Below are positions 23,908 through 32,964 of a DNA stretch of 64,000 bases, piece after piece. The notes beneath the pieces were generated by a model. It searched no databases, had not been told where the DNA came from, and was given only the letters and a program-made list of their open reading frames with translations. The position numbers and the translations under genes are program-made. Numbering within the stretch: the stretch's first letter is position 1; each line of letters begins with the position of its first letter. This DNA is from Planctomycetota bacterium (GTDB lineage Bacteria; Planctomycetota; UBA1135; GCA-002686595). The stretch lies in the NCBI GenBank assembly GCA_028278425.1, contig JANQEJ010000331.1:1-64000 (forward strand), in the 5' to 3' direction.

Positions 23908-24899
23908 GCGGCCACCACGAAATCGCTGGGGAGTTTTCCGTCGGACAGGAGCTCGTCCTCCGCCGCGTAGCACCGGCGGAGCAGCTCGCGCGTCTCGCCG
24001 TCGTCGCCGCGGAAGTTGTGCGCGATGTTCTCGAACAGGAGGTGGAGGAGCGTCCCGCCGTACTCGCGCACTTCGAGCACGTCGAACACCTCCCGCAAAC
24101 CGGGCAGAATCTCGGCCGAGTCGACCGCCTCGGAGGGATCCTGGAGGATCATGCTGAGCTTGCTGGGGCGGACCGCCGCCTCGCGCACGCGCCCGTCGTG
24201 CCACTGCACGCGGTAGCGCTCGGGCAGCTCGCCGAGCAGCCGGTTGGTCTGCGCGAGCTGGTCGTCCGTCCACTGGAAGCGCGTCGGCCCGACGTACTCG
24301 TCGATCAGGAAGAGCCCCTCCTCGCGCAGGAGGTCGTCGATCGCGCCGAGGATCTTCCGCATCGGCGCGAAGTGGTGCAGCGACTGCTCCGCGATGACGA
24401 CGTCGTAGCTCCCCTTGTCCCCCGCGAGCTCGTAGACGTCGGCGACGCGAAAATCGAGCACGCCGTCGAGCCCCTCCTCGCGGGCCCGTCGCTTGGCGTG
24501 CTCGATCCGCGTCTCGGAGAGATCGAAGCCGTCGAGCCGCTCGAAGACGCCGAGCTTGGCCCACTCGATCTCCCGGTGCCCGGTGCCGCAGGCTAGCGAC
24601 ATCGCGACCAGCCCTTCGCGCCCCGCGAGGTACTTCGCCGCGAGATAGGCGCGCGCGTCGACGTCGGGTTCTCCCGAGACGAGCTCGTTCCAGCGCCGCT
24701 GGATGCCCGGCACGTCCCACCAGTGCGTCGGCTTCGCCTCGGTGTGCTTCCAGGCCTCCTTGACCTTGCGCTTCCCGTTGGGCGAGAGGACCGCCGCGAT
24801 CCGCCCCCAGTTCCCCCGGCGTGCCTTCGCGGCGAGCTTGCGGAAATCGTGGGCGTTCACGAAGTTGCCGAACACGGGCCCAGTCTGGGACACCTGCAC
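23886..24899 (-). CDS. Class I SAM-dependent methyltransferase
   Basis: 337 residues. The Rossmann-like SAM site is VAMSLACGTGHREIEWAKLG (about 97-116), followed by DGFDLSETRIEHAKRRA and the post-II segment YDVVIAEQSLHHFAPM near 165. The N-terminal 80 residues are basic and may bind the acceptor. GTG start 24899. As first gene of the minus-strand glycan run and divergent (53 bp) from the PP2C gene, it probably methylates a sugar or lipid-linked glycan; the substrate is inferred from context only. Confidence 0.82.
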   Translation of the reverse strand: MQVSQTGPVFGNFVNAHDFRKLAAKARRGNWGRIAAVLSPNGKRKVKEAWKHTEAKPTHWWDVPGIQRRWNELVSGEPDVDARAYLAAKYLAGREGLVAMSLACGTGHREIEWAKLGVFERLDGFDLSETRIEHAKRRAREEGLDGVLDFRVADVYELAGDKGSYDVVIAEQSLHHFAPMRKILGAIDDLLREEGLFLIDEYVGPTRFQWTDDQLAQTNRLLGELPERYRVQWHDGRVREAAVRPSKLSMILQDPSEAVDSAEILPGLREVFDVLEVREYGGTLLHLLFENIAHNFRGDDGETRELLRRCYAAEDELLSDGKLPSDFVVAACRKRRK

Positions 24900-24952
24900 G
24901 CCGTGCTCAAGACCGCTAAGATGTCCCGTCCGTGATCGAAGGAGGGAGACGA

Positions 24953-26224
24953 ATGGAGATTCAGGCCCACGGGCTCACGGACATCGGGCGCGTCCGCCAG
25001 AACAACGAGGACGCCTTCCTGATCGACGACGAGCTGGGCGCCTACGCCGTGTGCGACGGCCTCGGCGGCCACCGGGCCGGCGAGACGGCGGCCCGGATCG
25101 CGATCGAGACCGTGCAGGCGGCGCTCAAGGAGGCCGGCGACGAGGTGACCACCGCCGTCGGGAGCGAGGACGAGCACAAGATCCTCCGCGAGGTGGTCCG
25201 GCGCGCGGTGGAGAAGGCCGGTCAGGCGGTCTGGAAGATGGCGAAGGGCGATCCGGAGCTGTCCGGGATGGGGTGTACGCTCACCGTCCTCCTGGTGTCG
25301 GGCAGCAAGGGGGCGATGGCCCACGTGGGCGACTCGCGGCTCTATCTCCAGCGCGACGGGGCAACCTGGCAGCTCTCGCGCGACCACACGATGGCCGCCG
25401 ACATGGTCCGGCGCGGCCTGATGACGCCGGAGGCGATGCGGGATCACCACTACTCCAACGCGCTGAGCCGCGCGCTCGGGATGCAGGAGTTCGTGGACTC
25501 CGACAAGCTGATCCTCGACATCCTGCCGGACGACCGCTTCCTGCTCTGCACGGACGGCCTGACGAACAAGATCGAGGGGTTGGCCGAGCTCAACACCTTC
25601 CTCGGCTCCGAGGACCTGCCGTCGATCCCGGGCCAGCTCGTCGAGCTCGCCAACAAGCGAGGGGGCGAGGACAACATCACCGTCGTCACCATCGCCGCGA
25701 CGGCTTCCCACGAGGAGCAGGCCAAGCTCGGCGCGTTTGCGCTGGGCGTGCGGAGCGGCCTTTCCATCCTGCGGGAGCTCGAGCCGTTCAAGGGCCTGCG
25801 CTTCGTCGACTTCGTGCGGATCTACAACATCGCCCGGGCCATCGACGTGGATGCCGGCAACGTGGTCTACGAGGCAGGCCATGACCTCACCGGCGTCTAC
25901 GTCCCCGTGACGGGCTCCTACGTGCTCGAGGGCGACGGCCGCGATCAGAAGATCGGGCCGGGCGACCCGATCGGGCTGACGAGCCTCCTCGTGCCCCGCA
26001 AGGCCCGCCGGAAGATGACCGCCACCGAGAGCGGCCGGATCATCTGGATCCACGGCGAGGACCTGATGGAGCTCGCGCAGCGGCGCCTGCGGCTCGGCGT
26101 GCGGGTCCTCAGCAGCCTGTCCCGGCTCTTGAGCGAGGAGCTGCAGCGGCACGGGCACTCGCTGAAGGAGATTCCCGACTCGCCGCCCGACAAGCCCTGG
26201 TGGAGCCCGTCGAGCTGGCTTTGA
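24953..26224 (+). CDS. PP2C-type protein phosphatase fused to a cyclic-nucleotide-binding domain
   Basis: 423 residues. N-terminal PPM/PP2C phosphatase (about 1-240) with the metal-binding acidic residues in RQNNEDAF, VCDGLGGHRAGE, HVGDSRLYL, CTDGLTNKIEG and RGGEDNITVV. C-terminal cNMP-binding fold (about 275-395): FRDx-like start FVRIYNIARAIDVDAGNVVY, YEAGHDLTGVYVPVTGSYVL and a DPIGLTSLL turn. ATG 24953 is chosen because GGAGGGAG lies just upstream. It likely dephosphorylates Ser/Thr phosphoproteins under second-messenger control; the STPK and class III cyclase elsewhere in the window are candidate partners. It opens the plus-strand glycan run. Confidence 0.85.
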   Translation: MEIQAHGLTDIGRVRQNNEDAFLIDDELGAYAVCDGLGGHRAGETAARIAIETVQAALKEAGDEVTTAVGSEDEHKILREVVRRAVEKAGQAVWKMAKGDPELSGMGCTLTVLLVSGSKGAMAHVGDSRLYLQRDGATWQLSRDHTMAADMVRRGLMTPEAMRDHHYSNALSRALGMQEFVDSDKLILDILPDDRFLLCTDGLTNKIEGLAELNTFLGSEDLPSIPGQLVELANKRGGEDNITVVTIAATASHEEQAKLGAFALGVRSGLSILRELEPFKGLRFVDFVRIYNIARAIDVDAGNVVYEAGHDLTGVYVPVTGSYVLEGDGRDQKIGPGDPIGLTSLLVPRKARRKMTATESGRIIWIHGEDLMELAQRRLRLGVRVLSSLSRLLSEELQRHGHSLKEIPDSPPDKPWWSPSSWL

Positions 26225-26264
26225 GCTACTGAACGCCTACCCTGGCGGTCGACAGCTAGAGGCG

Positions 26265-27440
26265 ATGGAGCCCAGACGCTTCGACGGCGTCCTCTGCTTC
26301 GGCGGCGAGGACTGGTGGTACCACAACCGGGGCCACTACGACATGCAGATGATGCGCGAGCTCTCCGCGCACGTTCCGGTCCTCTACGTCAACTCGATCG
26401 GCATGCGCGCACCGAAGGTGGCCGAGGGCACGATGTTCTTCCGGCGCGTGCGGCGCAAGCTGAAGAGCCTCGCGCGCGGGCTCGTGCGCGTGCGCGAGAA
26501 CTTCATCGTGTACAGCCCGTTCGTCGTGCCCGGGAAGCCGGGGATGGCGCTGAGCCAAAGGCTCTTGCCGTTGCAGCTCAAGCGCGCGACGAAGATCCTC
26601 GGGATGCGGAGTCCCCTGGTCTGGGTCGCGTGTCCGCCGGGCGCGACGGCGATCGACGCCCTGGATCCGGTCGGGCTCGTCTACCAGCGCACCGACCGCT
26701 TTGAAGCCTTCCCCGGCGTCGACGGGGACGAGATCCGCGGCTACGACCGCAGGTTGAAGGACGCCGCCGACGTCACCGTGTTCTGCTCGGGGCTGCTCTA
26801 CGAAGAGGAGGCGCCGGGCTGCCGCAAGGCGGTCTTCGTCGACCACGGCGTCGATTTCGAGCGGTTCTCCGCCGCCGGCCGCGCGCGGAACGAGCCGGCC
26901 GACGTGGCCGCACTGGGCCGGCCGCGCGTTGGCTTCGTCGGCGGGATCGACAGCCACACGTTCGACCCCGAGCTCTTCCTCGCCGTCGCGAAGGCGCTAC
27001 CGGAGGCCGTCTTCGTGCTGGTCGGGGCCTGTTCGCTCCCCGATGGCTGGTGCCGGCTCGAGAACGTGCACCTGCTCGGGCAAAAGGACTACGCCGAGGT
27101 TGCCGATGCCATGGCGGCCTGTGACGTTCTGATCATGCCTTGGAACCGGAACGAGTGGATCAAGGCCTGCAATCCCGTGAAGCTCAAGGAATACCTCGCC
27201 GTCGGCCGCCCGGTCGTGAGCACGCCCTTTCCCGAGCTCGCCAAGTACGACGGCTACGTGCGCGTCGGCGCGGACGCCGATGCCTTCGCCGCCCAGGTGC
27301 GCGCCGCGCTCGCCGACGGCTCCGACCCGGAGCGCCTGCGCGCGCGGGTCAGCGAGGAGTCGTGGACGTCGCGCGGGGAGCGTATGCTCGCGCATCTCGC
27401 GGAATCCGGCCTGGAGCCCATGGAAGGAGAACGAACGTGA
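26265..27440 (+). CDS. GT4-like glycosyltransferase (GT-B fold)
   Basis: 391 residues. The N-terminal half contains GVLCFGGEDWWYHNRGHYD and LYVNSIGMRAPK; a hinge HGVDFERFSAAG (about 197-208) introduces the C-terminal nucleotide-sugar domain with RVGFVGGIDSHTFD, LVGACSLPDGW, VHLLGQKDYAEVADAMAAC and the donor-binding CNPVKLKEYLAVGRPVVSTP. This matches family 4/TuaC-like enzymes. Its stop overlaps the GTG of wecC (GTGA), indicating one transcript. Sugar specificity is unknown, but the neighbours make UDP-ManNAcA, a plausible donor. Confidence 0.85.
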   Translation: MEPRRFDGVLCFGGEDWWYHNRGHYDMQMMRELSAHVPVLYVNSIGMRAPKVAEGTMFFRRVRRKLKSLARGLVRVRENFIVYSPFVVPGKPGMALSQRLLPLQLKRATKILGMRSPLVWVACPPGATAIDALDPVGLVYQRTDRFEAFPGVDGDEIRGYDRRLKDAADVTVFCSGLLYEEEAPGCRKAVFVDHGVDFERFSAAGRARNEPADVAALGRPRVGFVGGIDSHTFDPELFLAVAKALPEAVFVLVGACSLPDGWCRLENVHLLGQKDYAEVADAMAACDVLIMPWNRNEWIKACNPVKLKEYLAVGRPVVSTPFPELAKYDGYVRVGADADAFAAQVRAALADGSDPERLRARVSEESWTSRGERMLAHLAESGLEPMEGERT

Positions 27441-28642
27441 CACCTCCTCCGGTCAAGAAGGTCTGTGTCGTCGGGCTCGGCTACACCGGGCTGCCGACCG
27501 CCGCCGTGCTCGCCTCGCGCGGCTACGAGGTCCACGGCGTCGAGGTCAATGCGCAGGCGATCGAGACGATCAACGCCGGCAAGGCGCACATCGTCGAGCC
27601 CGAGCTCGACATGCTGGTCCAGGCCGCCGTCAACACCGGCAAGCTGCGCGCGCACGCCGAGCCCGCGAAGGCGGACGCGTTCATCCTCTGCGTGCCCACT
27701 CCGTGCACCGAGGAGCACGAGCCGGATCTCGACTACGTGATGCAGGCGACGCGTTCGATCGCGCCGTTCGTGGAAGTCGGCAACCTGATCATCCTCGAGT
27801 CGACGAGCCCGCCGGGCACGACGGAGCAAATCGCCGACGTCCTGTACGAGGAGACCGGGTTCCCGTCGGGCCTGAACGTCGCGCACGCGCCCGAGCGCGT
27901 GCTCCCCGGCCGCATCCTGCGCGAGGTGGTCGAGAACGATCGGCTGATCGGTGGGATCGACGAGCCCTCGACCGAAGCAGCCGCCGAGTTCTACCGCACG
28001 TTCGTCTCCGGCGAGCTGCACCTGACCAACGCGCGCACCGCGGAGACGGCGAAGCTCGTCGAGAACGCTTTCCGCGACGTCAACATCGCCTTCGCGAACG
28101 AGATCTCGCGGCTGTCGGACGACCTCGAGATCGACGTTTGGGAGCTCGTCGACCTCGCGAACAAGCATCCCCGCGTCGACATCCTGCGACCGGGTCCCGG
28201 CGTCGGCGGCCACTGCATCGCGGTCGACCCGTGGTTCCTCGTGTCCCGCTCGCCCACGACGACGAAGCTCATCCGCACGGCGCGCGAGGTGAACGACTCG
28301 AAGCCCCGCTGGGTCGTCGAACGCGTCAAGCGGCGCGCCGAACGATTCAAGAACCCGCGCATCGCGTGCCTCGGGCTGGCCTACAAGCCCAACGTCGACG
28401 ACCTGCGCGAGTCGCCGGCGGTCGAAGTCGTGCGGGGTCTCGTCGAGGCCGACATCGGCGAGGTGCGGGTCGTCGAGCCGTTCCTCGAACGGCACGAGGA
28501 GTTCGACCTGATCCCCGCGGAGAAGGCGCTGGTCGACGCGGACATCGTCGTGTTGCTCGTGGCGCACACGCCGTTCAAGAAGATTCCTCGCAAGCTGATG
28601 GAGGAGAAGAGCGTGGTCGACGTGTGCGGGCTCTTCAGGTGA
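27437..28642 (+). CDS. wecC: UDP-N-acetyl-D-mannosamine dehydrogenase
   Basis: 401 residues of the UDP-glucose/GDP-mannose dehydrogenase family, oxidising a nucleotide-sugar C6 to a uronate. NAD-binding VCVVGLGYTGLPTAAVLA at 9-26, ILESTSPPGTTEQ near 117, the conserved helix VENAFRDVNIAFANEISRL, catalytic Cys260 in GPGVGGHCIAVDP, and C-terminal LGLAYKPNVDDLRESPA. The match to the ManNAc (WecC) branch rests on the overall pattern and the adjacent epimerase. GTG 27437 has GGAAGGAG upstream and overlaps the previous stop. Product: UDP-ManNAcA for surface glycan. Confidence 0.92.
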   Translation: MTPPPVKKVCVVGLGYTGLPTAAVLASRGYEVHGVEVNAQAIETINAGKAHIVEPELDMLVQAAVNTGKLRAHAEPAKADAFILCVPTPCTEEHEPDLDYVMQATRSIAPFVEVGNLIILESTSPPGTTEQIADVLYEETGFPSGLNVAHAPERVLPGRILREVVENDRLIGGIDEPSTEAAAEFYRTFVSGELHLTNARTAETAKLVENAFRDVNIAFANEISRLSDDLEIDVWELVDLANKHPRVDILRPGPGVGGHCIAVDPWFLVSRSPTTTKLIRTAREVNDSKPRWVVERVKRRAERFKNPRIACLGLAYKPNVDDLRESPAVEVVRGLVEADIGEVRVVEPFLERHEEFDLIPAEKALVDADIVVLLVAHTPFKKIPRKLMEEKSVVDVCGLFR

Positions 28643-28745
28643 TGGGAATCCCCACTTCGAGGGTCGGGGGTCGTCCCTCGGCACGCACCATCCCTAGCCC
28701 CCACCCACCCTGGGGATCGTTCGGGGGAAGCCCCGCCCCCGTGAC

Positions 28746-29918
28746 TTGGGCGAGAGCAAGCCGGTGACGCAAAAAGCGCGACAAATCGCGTGCTTCGTCG
28801 GCACGCGGCCCGAGGCGATCAAGATGGCGCCGGTGATCCGCGCGCTCGCCGAGGTGGAGGAGTTCCAACCGGTCGTCGTGGCGACGGGGCAACATCGCGA
28901 GATGCTGCACCCGGTGCTCGAGCTCTTCGGGATCGAGCCCGACTTCGACCTCGACGTGATGCAGCCGGACCAGACGCTCGCGTCGCTCACCGCGAGGCTG
29001 ACGGGGGCGATCGACGAGGTGCTCGGCGCCCGCCCCGTCGACTTCAGCATCGTCCAGGGGGACACGACCACGGCCTTCGTCGGCGCGCTCGCTTCGTTCT
29101 ATCGCGAGGTGCCCGTCGGCCACGTCGAAGCGGGGCTCCGCACGGGCGATCTCTCCGCACCCTTTCCCGAGGAGGCGAACCGAAAGCTCGTCAGCGCGCT
29201 CGCGCGGCTGCACTTCGCGCCGACCCAGGAGGCGCGCGCCAATCTGCTCCAAGAGGGCGTGGACGACGCGGCGATCGAGGTCACCGGGAACACCGTCATC
29301 GACGCGCTGCACCTCGAGCTCGCGCGTCAAGAGTCAACCGGCGCCGCGGCAGCGCTCGACGCTGAGCTCGCGACGCACCTCGGCGCCCGGTGGCGCGATC
29401 GACCCTTCGTCCTGATCACCGGGCACCGCCGGGAGAACTTCGGCGGCGGCTTCGAGGCGATCTGCGGCGCGATCGCGGAGCTTGCCGACGCGCTCCCCGG
29501 GCACGGCTTCGTGTACCCCGTTCACCTCAATCCCAACGTGCAGAAGCCGGTGCACGACGCGCTCGGCGGGCGCGCCAACGTCCATCTTCTGCCGCCGCAG
29601 GACTACCCGGCGTTTGTTCGGCTCATGCAGGTCGCCCACCTCGTCCTGTCCGACTCCGGCGGGATCCAGGAGGAAGCGCCGGGCCTCGGCAAGCCGGTCC
29701 TCGTCATGCGCGATACCACCGAGCGCCCGGAGGGCGTCGCGGCCGGGACCGTCAAGCTCGTCGGCGCGGACCGCGAGATGATCGTCGCGGGCGTGCGCGA
29801 GCTCGTCGAGGATCCGGTCGCCTACGCGGCTATGGCGACAGCGGTGAACCCCTACGGCGACGGGAAGGCGGCCCCGCGCGTCGTCGAAGTTCTACGCAAG
29901 TACTTTGAGCGAGCCTGA
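28746..29918 (+). CDS. wecB: UDP-N-acetylglucosamine 2-epimerase (non-hydrolysing)
   Basis: 390 residues, converting UDP-GlcNAc to UDP-ManNAc, the substrate of the WecC-type enzyme just upstream. GT-B-like fold with FVGTRPEAIKMAPVI (14-32), VATGQHREML, VQGDTTTAF, VGHVEAGLRTG, NVIDAL-type TGNTVIDALHLEL, ITGHRRENFG and LSDSGGIQEEAPGLGKPVL. The start is uncertain: TTG 28746 or GTG 28764, the second giving a compact N-terminus before the first strand. A 103-bp gap with a C-rich stretch separates it from wecC, and a bidirectional terminator follows. Confidence 0.93.
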   Translation: MGESKPVTQKARQIACFVGTRPEAIKMAPVIRALAEVEEFQPVVVATGQHREMLHPVLELFGIEPDFDLDVMQPDQTLASLTARLTGAIDEVLGARPVDFSIVQGDTTTAFVGALASFYREVPVGHVEAGLRTGDLSAPFPEEANRKLVSALARLHFAPTQEARANLLQEGVDDAAIEVTGNTVIDALHLELARQESTGAAAALDAELATHLGARWRDRPFVLITGHRRENFGGGFEAICGAIAELADALPGHGFVYPVHLNPNVQKPVHDALGGRANVHLLPPQDYPAFVRLMQVAHLVLSDSGGIQEEAPGLGKPVLVMRDTTERPEGVAAGTVKLVGADREMIVAGVRELVEDPVAYAAMATAVNPYGDGKAAPRVVEVLRKYFERA

Positions 29919-29932
29919 GCCCGTGTTGCAGA

Positions 29933-29965
29933 AGAAGCTCCCCGGCGTAGTTCCAGGGAGCTTCT
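29933..29965. terminator. Bidirectional terminator-like hairpin
   Basis: AGAAGCTCCC (29933-29942) pairs perfectly with GGGAGCTTCT (29956-29965), with two further G-C pairs inside after one mismatch. Pyrimidine-rich sequence follows on the plus strand. It lies between the convergent stops of wecB (29918) and the dehydratase gene (29986). Confidence 0.7.
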
Positions 29966-29985
29966 CCTTCCCTCTCGACTTGGTG

Positions 29986-31170
29986 TCAGCGAATTAGGGA
30001 GGGCCTGCTTCCAGCGCGAGAAGCACGCCTTTTTGAGTCAATGAGGGATTTGCCGCGCTCGCAGCACCTGCTGAAGTCTTCCTCTCCCACGTTCCCGCCC
30101 GTGACGACGGCGGCGACCCGGGCGCTCCTGGATTCGTCCAACGGATCGATCTTGCCGGCGAGGTAAGCGGCGGTCGCCAGGGCCCCGGCTCCTTCCGCGC
30201 GCACGCCCTTTTCATGAAGCAGGAACATGGCCTTGTGGACGTCGTCGTCGGAAACGAGGACGACGTCGTCCATCAGGTTGTGGAGGATCTTCCAGCAGAA
30301 GCGACGCCCCGGGCGCTCGACGCTCACGCCCTGAGCAACGCTCGGCGTGGTCTTCTTCGTCTGGTAGCGGCCCGAGCGTAGCGAGTGATACAGCGCCGTT
30401 GCTCCTTCGCTCGCGACGCCGATCACGCGCACCGGGTGGCCGGAGTTGAGCTTCAACAGGAGCTTGATGGCCAGGCACATGCCGGCGGCGATGCCGCCGC
30501 CGCCCAGGGGAACGAGGACGATGTCGAACTCCGGGGGCTGCTGCACGATCATCTCGACGCCGATCGTCGCCTGGCCGACGATCGTCGCCATGTCGTCGTA
30601 GGGCTCAAGCAGCACGGTCCGACCGCCGGCTCCCCCCTGCGCGGACGTCTCCGCCGCGTAGCGCTCCGCGGCCGCCTGGGCCTCGCCGAAGTCACGACCT
30701 TGCTTGTGGATCACGGGCAGGTAGCGCTTGTCGAATCCGGGGAGGCGTTCCAGGGAAGCGTTCCCGCCTTGTAGTGCCCGCAGCTTTTCCTTGGGCGTCG
30801 TCACCGGCACGAAGATGTCGGCCGTCAGGCCCTCGAGCTGACAGGCTTTCTTGACGCCCTTGGCGAAGTTGCCCGTCGAGGCGCAGATCCCTCGTTGGGC
30901 ACCGAGCACGCGCCGCGCGTACCCGACCGCGGTCGCCGCCCCGCGTTCCTTGTAGGCGCCCGTTGGGTTCAGTTGCTCCTCTTTGAGAACGATCCGACGG
31001 TTGCCGATGCGGTAGTCGCGGAGGGGCGTGGCGCCGATGCCGTGGGTAGCAAGGAACTTGGCCGCCGCCTCAAGGCTGGCCCCAACGCTTTCCGGGGACA
31101 GGTTGCGGATGTCCGGAAGCGGGAAGGGAGCTGTGCTGGGCGTGGGACTTGTGACCGGTCGAGACGTCAT
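29986..31170 (-). CDS. PLP-dependent threonine dehydratase-like enzyme
   Basis: 394 residues, fold type II PLP enzyme. The Schiff-base lysine is Lys74 in NPTGAYKERGA; ASTGNFAKGVKKAC binds the substrate carboxylate; VPLGGGGIAAGMCL is the phosphate-binding glycine loop; AEGAGALATAAYL and VTGGNVG close the site. Catabolic threonine/serine deamination to 2-oxoacid is the best guess; threonine-synthase-like or other beta-eliminating activity is possible. There is no C-terminal ACT regulatory domain. ATG 31170 is chosen over 31203 because GGAGGG lies four bases upstream; a Pro/Ser/Thr-rich leader of about 20 residues precedes the fold. Confidence 0.83.
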   Translation of the reverse strand: MTSRPVTSPTPSTAPFPLPDIRNLSPESVGASLEAAAKFLATHGIGATPLRDYRIGNRRIVLKEEQLNPTGAYKERGAATAVGYARRVLGAQRGICASTGNFAKGVKKACQLEGLTADIFVPVTTPKEKLRALQGGNASLERLPGFDKRYLPVIHKQGRDFGEAQAAAERYAAETSAQGGAGGRTVLLEPYDDMATIVGQATIGVEMIVQQPPEFDIVLVPLGGGGIAAGMCLAIKLLLKLNSGHPVRVIGVASEGATALYHSLRSGRYQTKKTTPSVAQGVSVERPGRRFCWKILHNLMDDVVLVSDDDVHKAMFLLHEKGVRAEGAGALATAAYLAGKIDPLDESRSARVAAVVTGGNVGEEDFSRCCERGKSLIDSKRRASRAGSRPSLIR

Positions 31171-31482
31171 AGGGCCCTCCGTTTGGGTTTGAAGCGCTGA
31201 CATCGCCTTGAAGGGGAGGCCGGTAGGGGGCGGACAGCAATTTCGTTTGTTTTTCGCGGCCGAGCGGAACGACGGCCACCCGTCCGATGCGGGAGTCTCA
31301 AAGAAAATCGGAAGTTGCGCGTCGTCGCCCCCGCGCGTCCCCGTGTCTCTCCCGTGAGAGTGTTCACGTGCCATTTTCCGGAGACGCGCAAGTCGCTCCG
31401 CGAAAGAACCACAGACCCGCGAGATGTTCGCCCCGGGGGGCGGGGGCGTTCGGAATGGGTCCAGGGAATGAGGACTCCTAGC
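31171..31482. other. Divergent intergenic region (312 bp)
   Basis: Separates the dehydratase gene (minus) from the sigma-like gene (plus), so it must hold both promoters. A relatively AT-rich patch at about 31239-31258 (AATTTCGTTTGTTTTTCG) is the likeliest promoter zone for the minus gene. CTCTC and GAGAG flank CCGT near 31345. I see no convincing -35/-10 pair or operator, and the overlapping open frames read as shadows. Confidence 0.5.
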
Positions 31483-32862
31483 ATGGGCAGCGACCGGTGG
31501 CGGGACGAAGTTCGCCAGGAATTGAGAAACGGGGGAACGTGGCATGGCCTGCTCGTCGGCGGTGGCCTTGCCAAAGAGGAAGAGGGTATGCGGATCCTGC
31601 GTAAGCGAATCCTGGATTGGGTGCCGCAGGGGCTCGCGACGGCTCGTTCCGACGAGGAGCGTGACGCTCGGGTCCGCCTCACCGTCGAGCGCATCATCGC
31701 CGCGTATGAGACCGCCGCACGCCTCTACGCGGGCGACGCCATCGAGCTCGAGGATTCGTCGGGCGAACCGCCGAAGGCGGTCACCCTCGATGGACTTCTC
31801 CGCGAAGTGCGCTTGGACCCGTCGCTAAGCGGCCAACTCCGCGAAGACCTGCGGAAGGACGCCATCCGCTTGCTGCCCTTTGAAGACACCGATTCGCTTC
31901 TCCCCCACCGGAAGTGGGTCGGCTTCCTGGCGGAGCGAACACTTGCCGCCGGACGCTGGATCAAGGAAGTGGATCTGCACCTCCAGGCGGAACTCCATGA
32001 ACGCGCCCTGGCCGCCGCACTTGAGACTCTCACGCATCCCGACGACGAGCTCGCGTCGGCCGCGGTGGAACGGGTCTTCAAGCGTTGGCGCGAAGGAGCT
32101 CGCCTGACGAATCCGCAGCCCCTGACCGGTTCGCGCCCAACGACGGAAGCACCCAACCTGATCCTCGAAGACGTGAGACGAGAGGTTCAGTGGTTCGAAG
32201 CACTGTTCGAATCGGTGAGTGGCGAGGAGATTCCCAGCTACTTCGAGGCCGAAGCCACGAGCTCGCCGGAGCCCCGGCTCACACGCGGGTGCCGACACCT
32301 GAGGTCCAAGACTACGAATTCCGCCCTGATCCCGATCGTCCTGGACGCCGTGTTTCACAAGTTGCGCAAGCGCGGTCCCTGCTACGCGGACGGCCATAGA
32401 ATCCCCAGGGAGAAGTGGTCGGCGTTCGTCTTCACCTCTCTAGACCGCAGACTGAAGGACGAGTTCGAACGCCTCAAGAATCAACGCCATTCACAGAATG
32501 GCGATGAACACGACGAACTGGACGATCTGGTGAGCAAGGAGCTCTCACCGGACGACGCCGTCATTGCGAAAGACCTCATCGAGCGCGCTTTGAGCGCGCT
32601 GCCCGAGGCGCTCAAGGAACTGTCCTTCGCGGACCGCCAGATCCTGGACTTCTACTACCGAGAGCAGCTCACCAGGTCCGCGATCGCCAAACGCCTTGGG
32701 AGAACGGAAGGCGCCGTAGAGCGGCGCAGGTCGCGGGCGAAGAAACGTCTTCAGGACGAGTGGGGCATCGTGTTCACCAGCGCCGAACTACGGCGAGCGT
32801 TGGAGAACCTCGACTCCCCTTCCGAAGGTCCTGGAACCACCCATCCCAGCTCATCCCCATGA
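31483..32862 (+). CDS. Sigma-70-like factor with long N-terminal extension
   Basis: 459 residues, over twice the length of an ordinary ECF sigma factor. Residues about 285-345 (VLDAVFHKLRKRG, WSAFVFTSLDRRLKDEFERL) resemble a reduced region 2; about 371-435 is a clear region 4 helix-turn-helix: LPEALKELSFADRQILDFYY then LTRSAIAKRLGRTEGAVERR. The first 280 residues are helical, charged and unfamiliar (for example RVRLTVERIIAAYETAARLY). ATG 31483 has GAGGA nine bases upstream; ATG 31468 is an alternative. A strong hairpin and an unknown 533-residue gene follow in the same direction. The extension may sense or bind a partner; it is not a known anti-sigma fold. Confidence 0.68.
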   Translation: MGSDRWRDEVRQELRNGGTWHGLLVGGGLAKEEEGMRILRKRILDWVPQGLATARSDEERDARVRLTVERIIAAYETAARLYAGDAIELEDSSGEPPKAVTLDGLLREVRLDPSLSGQLREDLRKDAIRLLPFEDTDSLLPHRKWVGFLAERTLAAGRWIKEVDLHLQAELHERALAAALETLTHPDDELASAAVERVFKRWREGARLTNPQPLTGSRPTTEAPNLILEDVRREVQWFEALFESVSGEEIPSYFEAEATSSPEPRLTRGCRHLRSKTTNSALIPIVLDAVFHKLRKRGPCYADGHRIPREKWSAFVFTSLDRRLKDEFERLKNQRHSQNGDEHDELDDLVSKELSPDDAVIAKDLIERALSALPEALKELSFADRQILDFYYREQLTRSAIAKRLGRTEGAVERRRSRAKKRLQDEWGIVFTSAELRRALENLDSPSEGPGTTHPSSSP

Positions 32863-32892
32863 CACACCGATCAAAACACCCTGAGAACGTCT

Positions 32893-32925
32893 CCCGGGGC
32901 CCGGAAAGCAAGACCGGGCCCCGGG
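32893..32925 (+). terminator. 12-bp perfect GC hairpin between sigma-like gene and its neighbour
   Basis: CCCGGGGCCCGG (32893-32904) pairs with CCGGGCCCCGGG (32914-32925) around the loop AAAGCAAGA. No run of T follows (TGTTGTCTGC), so it may act as a weak terminator or attenuator that lowers expression of the downstream gene relative to the sigma-like gene. Confidence 0.6.
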
Positions 32926-32964
32926 TGTTGTCTGCAACTTCAGAAAAGAGTGAGGTCTGATCCC

